Shown: positions 11,901 through 23,900 of the stretch, in pieces
How positions within the stretch are numbered: position 1 is the first letter of the stretch
Layout of the letters: the number at the start of each line of letters is the position of its first letter
Assembly (NCBI GenBank): GCA_959347315.1
Contig: OY365811.1
Location: 35,263,574-35,327,573 of the forward strand
DNA: 64,000 bases
Reading direction: 5' to 3'
From: Bimastos eiseni
Taxonomy: Eukaryota; Annelida; Clitellata; Crassiclitellata; Lumbricidae
Program-made: the position numbers and the translations under genes
The notes under the pieces: generated by a model
Database searches by the model: none
What the model was told of the DNA's origin: nothing
What the model saw: only the letters and a program-made list of their open reading frames with translations

Positions 11901-14900
11901 TTCGTTTGACGTCATATTTTCAGGACTGCTGACTGCTCTCGGTATGTGTACTTAGTTTTCTTCTCTCAAATAACGTGTCTCTGTTCTCTGTATGGTTTTT
12001 CGTTTCTTTTCTTGTTAACTCAAGTTGTCAGGCATAGCTTCTTCATATTTATAACTAAACTATTTCTTATAGCTTTCAATTTGTACTGTAATGTCTCTGT
12101 GCTAAAGTTTTCCTTGATTTGGAATGTTTCAGTGTTTAATGTCCCTCTGTGCGCCTGACCTCCGACATCTTCTGGATTTCTTGATACGCATTCATAAACA
12201 TTCATCTGATACAATGCGTGTTACTATAAAAATCCTGTGACTGTGTTATACCTCTCACAACGTGACCCTTTGTGGTGATGTAGTCACACAACATGTCCCA
12301 ACACGTGACCTTTCCGAACAAATGGCTCACGTGCCACGCACAGCTGTTTATCAGTCCCGTTATGTTGTGAGGTTGCTGTATACGCACTGAATAAGGGGTC
12401 TCATGTGAATTCACTTTATGCTTTTTGTCACCGGTGGCTTTATAAACCTGTCTGCACACTGATTCCAAATCAATGCAGTGGAATAAAAGAGTTAGACAAT
12501 CAATCAGAAATATGTGTGGATATGGCAGCAAATTGGTTCAGCACGATTTACCGCGATGAGGATATCAATTGTGATGACGCTGATTTCGAGGATGGGACTT
12601 CGTGGTGTGGGGCAGATGCATCGGACAAGATTAGAACGGACATTGCCAGCGCACGTCCGAGAATTGTGTAGATTGTGATGTTGATACCGAGTTATCAGAA
12701 GAGCGAGAAATTGATGTGAGTTTCCATCCAAACCAGGCAAACTATGTCTGGATCAGTCTGATTTAAAGGTTATTGCACCAAGCTGGATAATGAAAGTTTA
12801 GGACCTAATGCAGTAATGCACGGATTGTGGCATTTGCACATATGAGCCCATAATGCACTAATTCAGTGTCAAGTTTATTTGACTAATCTCTAATTAGGGA
12901 ACATATTATGTTTTTTAAGCTTTTTTTGAACTGTAGTTGCATACCATAAGCTTCTTGATAATTCTCTTATTAATTCTTGTTATTTTCTCTGTCTATTAAA
13001 CTACTTCATGATACTGATAAGTGTTGTAGTTTAACAGTTGTTGTAGCATGGTTTCATGGTGCACAATAGACTGAAACAAGCCTGCTTCAAACATGCTTCT
13101 CTCCAGAGCAACTTAAATTTTTCTCAAATTGCCTTCGTTACTTCTGAATGGACTTGCCGTGGCATTTCATGGAATTTCACGTGCCCAACAAATTTGCTTG
13201 GTGTGATTAATTATCGACTGATGTTTTGGGCATTGATACAGAAGGATATTCTTTGATTATATTTATTTATTAGTGTTCATTTTTTTCTTTTTTTCATTTT
13301 TCCTAAATTTGATATCGCCCTTCTTCCAACATCTTTTGCTCAGAAGTGCATACACACGCCTCAACAGCGCAATTGCAGTTGTACTGCAGAGCAATGGTGC
13401 ACGAAGGACTTGCTCAAGGTCCTTACATAGTGACTGACGCCCCGGACGAGGCTCGAACCCGCGCGCTCAGCACACATTGAACGTTACGGGCTGATCGCGC
13501 TAACCGATCAGCCACGAACCCGCGTGCTCAGCACACACTGAACGTTACGGGCTGATCGCGCTAACCGATCAGCCACGAACCCGCACGCTCAGCACACACT
13601 GAACGTTACGGGCTGATCGCTCTAACCGATCAGCCACTGTATTATGTCAATGCTAAATTAAATTTTGCCTTATTTATAGCCACTTAGATTTTCAACATGC
13701 CCTTTTGACATGAATACTGTTTGGAAGCGCCGTTTGTTAGCCCTTTAACGACCAGCCGCATATGTTTTCCCGTACATTTTAGCACACGCTGGTTGTTAAA
13801 TGGTTAAACCATTAATGAGACGTTCTTGCGTTAGGTGATCATGAGTACGTAACAACGCTGAGGAAGATCGAGCCATATAAACCAGTGAAGACCCAGGAAC
13901 CGATCCAGATGTCAAAGATGCCGGATGCCCACAAGTGCGATGGACTGGCACCGATCGAAAGGGACTACTGGCCAGCACCACCAGCTGCGGCAGCTGCATA
14001 TCCTGACCTATGTAAGTCGTTATGTACAGGTATGCTATGAAATGAGATTTCTTCATGTTCAGGTATGATGAGAACAGCATCAACACATTTGGGTCTATTG
14101 GATGTTTGATACCTGCTAAAGATAGGTGGCAAATGATACCAGTTGAAGATACTGATACCTGATGAAGAATCTGTGGTAATTGGTACCTGGTGAAGGTACC
14201 TGCTGAAGATGTTGGCTCCTGATGAAGATTACTATTATTTGACTATCACACAATGCAGAAATTCTTTGTTAACGGTTGAGTTACTTAAGTCAACTTATTA
14301 TTTAATGTACGAACTTGCTATCTAAATGTCACCTATTTATAATCTTACTTGGTGATTGGATCTCAGCCTTTAGCACTCCTTTAGGGTGCTATTCTTCCCT
14401 ATTGTTAACTGTCAATCCCCCATTAATCTCTCCTGTTATTAATATCTCTGTTGATTGCCCGTTATCATTAAGAATGATTGGTTATTGCTTTTTTTAATCA
14501 TTGTTCGCATGCTTTTTCATTTGGCCTGGTAATGAATGATCTGGGTGGTATGGGGTTTGATCTGGATGGTCTGTGGTTTGATTTGGGTGGTTTGGGGTTT
14601 GATCTGGGTGGTCTGGACTTCGAGCCTAAGGGGGTCTTCTGCACTTGTTGTATTGCGGCTGAACCACTCAAGTGACTAGTGCAAGGTATGATGTGCCAGC
14701 TTAAAGATTCCTCCAATGATAGAAATGGGAATTAAGTTGGCATGGGGAATGTGACAGTGTTTTTGAATACAATTGAATACTTTTGTGTGGTGCTGAGATA
14801 TTGAGAAGATTTACATCACATCGCATTACTGATGAGAGGCACTTGAATGACTGTATTTGATTTGGGTGGTTTACATTACACTGGTAGTACATTACATTAC

Positions 14901-17900
14901 ACTTACAGTGCGAGAACATCGTCTGCAACGCAGATCCGGAGATGCAACAAACAGCACCATGATCGAAGATCAGGTGGACAGCGTCGATCCAAAGATTGAG
15001 AGGGACATCCAGGAACTGTCTAAAATGGCAGGCTCTGGCACTGCCAAGGGCATTCTTGAAGATCTGAGGAAGATTAAGATCGAGGGATCAATTCTGGACC
15101 CACGTAGCGCGTCCCGTGTCCCATCGGCTGCCAACGAACCTCCTTACAAAACACGATACGAGTCGTCTGTATTCGCCTGTAAGTAGCCGACATTTCAGCA
15201 CAGAGTAAGTAATTGACAGGATACACTTAACCCACACACTCTCAAACACCTACTCACAAACGCACACTTACAAACACACACTCTCAAACACACTCACACA
15301 CACACACACACTCACTCACAAGCATACACTCACACACATTCACAAAGACACACTCACAAAAACACACAGACAAACATTCACACACTCACTCACAAACATA
15401 CACTCACAAACAACCACACACTTGATAATATTTATTCAGGTTGCCTTTGTGGCTTAAAGTGTACGAGCAGCAACCATGCCAGCTTTTCGCTTCTGCATGA
15501 CCCAGGTTGTAAAAAGGTTGCACTATTAACCTGGAACGCATCATCTTACAGTGAAATATTGGAAGGCATCATCTTAAAATGGTGCTATAGAAGTTATCAG
15601 ATTTTATTAAATTGACAGAGAAGGGTGTTACATCACACTGTATTTACATCATACTATTTCACACATACATATTTGTCGCTTGTTTGCAGACCTTAGGAGA
15701 TATAATTATATGCTATTGACATACGTTCTTTCCAAAGTCTGACTTGTTCTGTGGACTCTGTCAATTGCAGCGCCATCTAGGGACTTAGATCAGCGACTTC
15801 GACTTCGTTCACTAGACTGCCTCGTTGAAAGGAAGTACCGTACATCAACGCCACTATCAAACTTTCCAGGTTAGCAAAGCATAATGCTACCCACAGTGTT
15901 CTTCCTGTTTTGATGTATTTGGATTAATAATTGTACATAGGAGACCTTAGCTATAGCGGGATCTTTCGATCCCTTCAGGAACCCCTACACATCATTTACA
16001 CCTGAAGATTCATTGCTATATTCTTTGTATTTTTTGTGTGTACGTGTTCTATGTGTAACTAATGAATGAAGATGGTTCAATTGGTTCGATGAAGCAGTCA
16101 TAGTCTGACATTCATTCATTCATTATCATAATTTATATAGCACCCCTTCTAGGTTACTACTCAGAAGTGCTCCCAACTCAACCCTGGCTGAAAAGAATTG
16201 TATTGTAAGTAAGTATATTGTTTAGATGATGTGCACTAGCAAACGCACAATACTGTACATGATAAATTAGTGCGTGCAGTATAACAGCATAAAAGCAATA
16301 TAATAAACAGACTAAGAATGGAATTGTTGAGGTTATCAAGCATGCATTTATTGGGGGCCAGATCAAGGGGACCATGTTGGAGGAAGAACTTAAGATAGCT
16401 AGATCAAGGGGACCATGTTGGAGGAAGAACTTAAGATAGCTAGATCAAGGGGACCATGTTGGAGGAAGAACTTAAGATAGCTAGATCAAGGGGACCATGT
16501 TGGAGGAAGAACTTAAGATAGCTAGATCAAGGGGACCATGTTGGAGGAAGAACTTAAGATAGCTAGATCAAGGGGACCATGTTGGAGGAAGAACTTAAGA
16601 TAGCTAGATCAAGGGGACCATGTTGGAGGAAGAACTTAAGATAGCTAGATCAAGGGGACCATGTTGGAGGAAGAACTTAAGATAGCTAGATCAAGGGGAC
16701 CATGTTGGAGGAAGAACTTAAGATAGCTAGATCAAGGGGACCATGTTGGAGGAAGATTTGTGGGATTTGCTCAGGGAGTTTTTGCCACTGGAATGATTTG
16801 AGGATGGGAGTGATATGATGATGCTTTGGTGTTCTAGTGACAACTTGTGCTAGTTCTGGGTGAGTTCTAGATAAGCTGCAGATGCTTTATTTGGATGGAT
16901 TGATGGTTGAGAAAGTGAGGGCTGCAGAAATTGAGATTTGAGTGGGCAATGGAGGTAGCTATGAAAGAGGCAGTTTTGTAGTTGAGTCTCCCTTATAATT
17001 TATATAACATCATTTCAAGAGAATCTTCTCGGAGGCACATGACCACATGAAAACATGATTGAAGACTTGATGATTTTCTATTGCTTATCGAATTGTAGCC
17101 CTCTGGAGCTTACTTAGGGCTTTACTTCAAATACCTGCCATCTATTCCCCAAGATGATATGCATCTCATTATCCTATTATCCTATTGTTTTTGTTGTTGT
17201 TTATTTGATATATTTATTTAGTATTACTACTCTGTTGTGATCTTAGCTCTTACTGCGACGTAATGCTTGTGCAGTTGATCATTTATGTAGAGCCTCTTCA
17301 AAATCTCTTGAAATTGAATAGTTTGCTTGCTTGTTGAATAGCTCGACTTTTAAAAGCCATGTAATTGTGTACCTACAATGGTTTTTGGATACAATACAAG
17401 ACCTTGTACAGATTTTCACCATAGTTAGGTTTACAGAGCAGCTGTCAGATCACTAATATTTACTTTCAATAGTGTTTGAATAGTGTATTGTTTCTGTGTG
17501 ACTTTAGTTGACTGGAGAAGTTACGAGCTTCCCAAAAACTTGGTACGAAGTGTGGATGGTATGTTTATTTATTTTTTATTTTTAAATGAACTTGATATAG
17601 CGCCTCTTCAAGAAATCTACTCAGAGGCGCTCTCTGCTCTAGACATGATGTTAATTGCCATTTCAACGTCTGTTAGAATAATAATAGCAACACAAAACAA
17701 AGTAAGCTATACGAGTCGTCAATGACTGGCCCAAGCTCAGGCCCAAGCACAGGCCCAAACACAGGCATGGAACCAAACCAACAGATTCTCGTCAAATGTT
17801 GGCATTCTCTTTGTCTGTACTGTGTAGAATGTTTGTCATCTATCTATCAGTGTTTGCCTTCCAAACATAATAATTAAGACTACAATAGACAGGATATGCC

Positions 17901-20900
17901 TTAAGCTGATAATGTATGAATCCAAAAGGGTTGTAGACATGGAGCCAGAATCCCAAAGTCCTAGACATTGGGCAGCGTCTCAGGGTCCTAGGCATGGGAC
18001 CAGAATCCCAGAGTCCTGGCATAGTCCCATGATTCTGATCGAAGGGATAGAATCCCAAAATCCAAGACATGGACTGCAGCAGGACTTTGCTTTAACTTCC
18101 CATCTTGCACCAATACCAGATTCTGCTTTGTGACAAAGACACTCAAGTTTTCCAGGAACATTGAATAAAGTCCACTCTACAGGCTCTAGCTCACAATCAT
18201 TTCAATACAGACCAAGCACGCAACCAAGTGGACCACCATTCTCACACAATGTTGATAAGGATATGTGATAAATGAGCGATTACTGTAACTTAATTGACAT
18301 TCGTTATTAATTAATGGCATTTTTCTGTGTCACATTACAAGCTCATGAAATGTTTTCTAATGTTATGTAAGTCTTCTTTGTCTCTTGGTACTCTCTGACT
18401 GACATTTACCTGCATGAAATGACATTCTGATGCTAGCAGTTACAACTAACTGACAGATTTAACTAATCTGAGCCGGTTATATACTGATGACGTGACCAAT
18501 ATAAGTGACAATTATTGTTGCACTGTCAATCTGTTGAGGATGTGATTATTTGGTTTTAGTGCCACGTCCTGGTTATTCTCTGGCAGTTAGGTCATCCGCT
18601 CTTGATGGAAGAGATCGATACAGTTTTGTGAGTCTCACGTCAGCTTCTCAAAAGTATCACTTTAGTTTGTACATGATCTAGCAAAGTCCTTGTTTTGATG
18701 TTATTATTGTTTTGTTTGGGAAACATTTCCTCCATCCAATCAGAATGAGTGTAGTAACTTGTTGTTTTTTTAGGTAAAAAGTAATATTTTGAAGGTAATA
18801 TTTTGTTTTCTTCTTTTTGTGTGGGTAAATCTCATTTAAAGAAATGTCACGAAATTATCAACTGTAAGAGAGATTCCTTGGATACCCCATTTTTCAAATG
18901 AATCAATGGAAGGGAATCAAATTCATTCAGTTGTGGGTCTGCATCACAAAGTGTACTTGGTTAAAGGGAAATACATGTGCAAAGGGAAATACATGTGCAA
19001 AGGGAAATACATGTGCAAAGGGAAATACATGTGCAAAGGGAAATACATTTGCAAAGGGAAATACATTTGCAAATGGAAATACATTTGCAAAGGGAAATAC
19101 ATGTGCGAAGGGAAATACATGTGCAAAGGGAAATACATTTGCAAAGGGAAATACATTTGCAAAGGGAAATACATTTGCAAAGGGAAATACATTTGCAAAG
19201 GGAAATACATTTGCAAAGGGAAATACATTTGCAAAGGAAAATACATTTGCAAAGGGAAATACATGTGCAAAGGGAAATACATTTGCAAAGGGAAATACAT
19301 TTGCAAAGGGAAATACATTTGCAAAGGGAAATACATTTGCAAAGGGAAATACATTTGCAAAGGAAAATACATTTGCAAAGGGAAATACATGTGCAAAGGG
19401 AAATACATTTGCAAAGGGAAATACATTTGCAAAGGGAAATACATGTGCAAAGGGAAATACATTTGCAAAGGGCAATACATTTGCAAAGGGAAATACATTT
19501 GCAAAGGGAAATACATTTGCAAAGGGAAATACATTTGCAAAGGGAAATACATTTGCAAAGGGAAATACATGTGCGAAGGGAAATACATGTGCAAAGGGAA
19601 ATACATTTGCAAAGGGCAATACATTTGCAAAGGGAAATACATTTGCAAAGGGAAATACATGTGCGAAGGGAAATACATGTGCAAAGGGAAATACATTTGC
19701 AAAGGGCAATACATTTGCAAAGGGAAATACATTTGCAAAGGGAAATACATTTGCAAAGGGAAATACATTTGCAAAGGGAAATACATTTGCAAAGGGAAAT
19801 ACATTTGCAAAGGAAAATACATTTGCAAAGGGAAATACTTGTGCAAAGGGAAATACATTTGCAAAGGGAAATACATTTGCAAAGGGAAATACATTTGCAA
19901 AGGGAAATACATTTGCAAAGGAAAATACATTTGCAAAGGGAAATACATGTGCAAAGGGAAATACATGTGCAAAGGGAAATACATTTGCAAAGGGAAATAC
20001 ATTTGCAAAGGGAAATACATTTGCTAAGGGAAATACATGTGCGAAGGGAAATACATGTGCAAAGGGAAATACATTTGCAAAGGGAAATACATGTGCGAAG
20101 GGAAATACATGTGCAAAGGGAAATACATTTGCAAAGGGAAATACATTTGCAAAGGAAAATACATTTGCAAAGGGAAATACATGTGCAAAAGGCTATTATG
20201 TGCACAATTTCACATAAGACTGTTATGTCTGGTCAAATTGGGAGTTAAAAGGAATTCGGTTATATCGCATGGTTTTACCACAGGTAGACGCTGACTATGC
20301 TGCCTGATTTATGCCAGTTAACATCAGTAAGGCAATCGTTGCCATGTTTTGCATGAAATTGCTGGAGTAAAATTTTTGTGAGATATTTATAAAGGTGAAA
20401 TGACTTTTTGTATTGGTCTGTTTCCTAGGAGGGGATTGACGTCTTGCCACCGAGAAGACCAGACAGCAGTGCAGCAGTTCTTCAGAGAACGTCCTATTGT
20501 TAGTATACTACTACTAAGCCCATGCTTCAAAATAGCAACAATAAAAAAGTAAGTGAGTATATTATGAATTGTCTGCATGGTGGATAATTCGGTAACGCGA
20601 TCGTGAGAACAGGGAGTTAGGGTGCGTCTTTATTTTGGGAAGGAACCGATGCAACACCTGGCCCAGGTGACCCAGACCATAAAATGGTCTACATCTACTG
20701 CATGGCATGGTAACGTGATGATGATGATGGGTCGATGACCCGCAGGTGTCCAATGCATTCTTGATCTGTGTTTCCAGAGACCAAGGCTGCTGCTCACTCC
20801 TTTGGTCTAAAGCACGTAGGGGTATACTGCAACCTCGATCCTTGTATCCAGAGTTTGTCTGTCTAGTCTGTGCATTGAATTTCAGTCGTCTTGTTTTTTA

Positions 20901-23900
20901 TGGCCGACGTATCTACACCCACTTGACTGACTTATTATATTGTATTTAAGGATTTCTAAAGCGCTCTCACAGTACTGTACACAGCCTAATCCAAGGCGCT
21001 CCCATTGCGAAAAACCCCGCAAGAAAAGAAGCCTGAATCAGAAATTCTTGGAAGGTAAAGAAAGAACTTTAAATGGAATGAAGGCTTAGGAGCGAAAGCC
21101 AGTATAAGTGAGAACGACAGTAATGTTAGCACTGGCAATGCTTATATGTTTGGTTTTGGAGGGAATTATTGTCATGATTGTGTTTTGTTGTTTTAGATTC
21201 TTCACAGTCGTCTGTCGATGACTACGACCCTACCACTGGCCTAAGAGTAAGATGACGGCAGCAACGTTTCTTCTTTGTGATTATCGTGTTTTCTTTGTGC
21301 TAAAAGTCTTTTGTGGTCAGGGCACATTTCCAAGGGCTATTATTGCCAGTGCCAGTGGAGAGGTTATTTGTTTACTTATTTACTGCACTTATTTTTCTCA
21401 CAAGGTCAATATAAATTGGAGGCATAGGTTTGGTCTTCACATGTAGTGGGTTCTGCAGGCTTTAGCCTTCAATAGTTGGATTATAAATTACGATTATTTA
21501 CTCTAACTACTCCGAGGATGTCTCTTGGGTAATTGCTTATTATGATTATTTCGTGATTGTTTGTTATTATTATTATGATGTGCCCACAGTGCGTTTGCAG
21601 GCGGTTCAATAAAGTACATACTTACTTACTAACTTATTATAACGTCAGTGGGCCTCGGAATTTACCAATTTTCTGCAGACAGTTGTACTGTGCAAATGTG
21701 ATAAAGCAACAATTTATGAAAATAGTGATTTGTTCGTTTGCTAAAATTATGATAGATTTTTAATAACTCAGTTTCTGTTGATTTATGTTGCAGATGGTGT
21801 ATAATTTATTGAACTCTTTCCTATGAATGATTTTCTTCTATTTCTATATAAAAACAGAAAAATCCACGTCTTCGGTCATCTACCGTCTCAGAGGGATTTA
21901 TGTCTCCATATTTTGGGTACAGGAGATCCGTTCCAAGTCTGTTCAAAGTGGAGGAACCGCCAAAGGTAGTCATTGCTACCACTTTACAAATTGTTATTTT
22001 GAATAGAGTATGCACAATTCAATGCTTTGGTCAAAAGGAAAAGCTGTAAGTCACCCGTTGAAATGTTGCTGGAATTAGTGTCCGTTTGAAAGGTCTAGAT
22101 TAGAGAGAGCTTAGAGATCAGACCATGAAGCTAGGATGTCGCACAAGGATCTACTTTCTACTGTATGTAACGTTGTGTGCCTAGCTTTTGGGTAAGTCAA
22201 ACAGTTTTCGCAATTTGTTTACATAAATGAGCTGATTCAGTTAATTATATTAATGAAGGCAAATTCATGAATTACTCTGTTGGTGAATAAAAAAATTGCC
22301 TGTGTGGATTTAAAGCATCTTATTTTCTGTTAGAAGCAAAATATTTTAAGTAAGGCGATAGATACGTTTCACTGTGAAATGTGTACATGGATATTTCATG
22401 AGTGACCAGTCCTCTAATTGTAGATTCCTTGGATGAAACATTGGAAATAAAAGTAAACATCTGTTAAATCTGAATGGTACATTCTGTTCTCAACACTTTG
22501 ACTGTGCTGTTTCATAATAATACACAAGGCATCAGTCTTGTAATGTAGTGTAACTCTTCTGCTCCTGTTACGTTAGACGCCTCATCAATGACAAACCCAT
22601 CCGTGGCAATCACTTGATTATGTTGAAATGATGCATCATGACCATAAGTAACATGTTTATTTATTATAAAAACAAATATTCTGTCCAGAAACTGTGTTCA
22701 TATTAATAGGTAAATGGGATGAGAAGTGTTTCTGAGATAACATTTATAGAGGGGCTGTATAAGTCACATGCTTCACTGTATTGCAAATGTTGTGTTTTAT
22801 TGTTTCCTGCAGATTTATGCATATGAGCAGCTGAAGCAGTTTGCAGGAAAGCTGCCACCAGATGTCAGTAAAGAAACAATTGAGGTCTGGTGATAATTGC
22901 ACATTTGCATGCATCTGTTACTTTGAAAAGCCACATTACCAGTCTCGATATGGGAAAAGCAATTGTGATTGCAAGCCAGACATTTTATGCTTCTGGCTGC
23001 ATTAACATCTAGTGTTTTCATTTAAAAGTGTGAAAGTGCCCAGATTTAACTGACGAACGTATGGGTTGACACTGATAAGCGTATGGGTTGACACAGACAA
23101 CTGTTGTCACCATGGCTGAAACAGCAGCCAAGCTTGTGCTGGTGTTAAATACCTAGGCTGTCAGTGGCAGTATGTGCACAAGTACCATATTTATCTTGGT
23201 TGCAGTTGCTACTAGGTGTGGGGAGCTGAGACATATGTGCAGCTATATTAAATTGCCCTGCTCTGGGTATGTTTTACCCTATGTGTGACTTAAAGCCAGC
23301 TACAGATAGTTACTGCTGCCCCATATTCAGCTGATACAAACTTCTGTACTGCATGTTTGGTGGCATGTTAAATAGATATTGTTGGGAGCCACGATGTTGC
23401 TGCTTGTTGAACGAATTTGTGCTTAAATGGGTCACATTTAAATTGGTATGGCTATATCTATGTTGCGTTGTTAAGCTTTTGTCTTTGTTTTAGCACATGT
23501 TGATTGCTGTGTCTGCTTGTTGTAACAGCATCAGTGAGAAGGACTGGGTAATAGAGAGTGACACTGTAATGGGGAGGGCAGTAATACCGCTTTAAAATGT
23601 TTTAATGGGGTGGGGCTGAGGACGGACCCGTGGTAAGGGAGTGAGGAAGGAGATAAATTTTGTCCCCGTGTTGCTCGCTCTCTGCTGGGTAAGCTGAAGC
23701 CGCTTTATCTTAGTGTTGTTGAAGCACAACTGTACAGTTCAACTTATGTCTGAGTTTAAATTTATGTAGACATGTTCCAATGACTGGTTTGAATGATTGA
23801 TTGATTGGTTGGTTGTTTGATTTATTGATTCATTGGTTGATTGGTTGATTGATTGATTGTGTTTAGATTGATTGATTATTACTTGATTGCTTCATATATT

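Larger units (their letters stand above)
10734..13834 (+). other. ABLIM intron (3.1 kb); AT-rich, one odd open segment and a SINE
   Basis: The first 1.5 kb is featureless AT-rich DNA. At 11640-11720 is a short, less AT-rich stretch of unknown nature. At 12290-12345 there are two CACGTG (E-box) palindromes, followed at 12405-12735 by an acidic open segment described separately. A minus-strand SINE with a triplicated head occupies 13302-13636, and a short palindromic element lies at 13738-13807. Confidence 0.6.

Noticed and set aside
13454..13636. CRISPR-like direct repeats
   Set aside because: The 61-bp units are contiguous with no spacers and are the tRNA-like head of a SINE in an animal genome.
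18898..20248. Very long open frames of hexapeptide repeats on both strands
   Set aside because: Produced by an 18-bp tandem repeat whose unit contains no stop. Several frames on both strands are open at once, and the region lies in an ABLIM intron.
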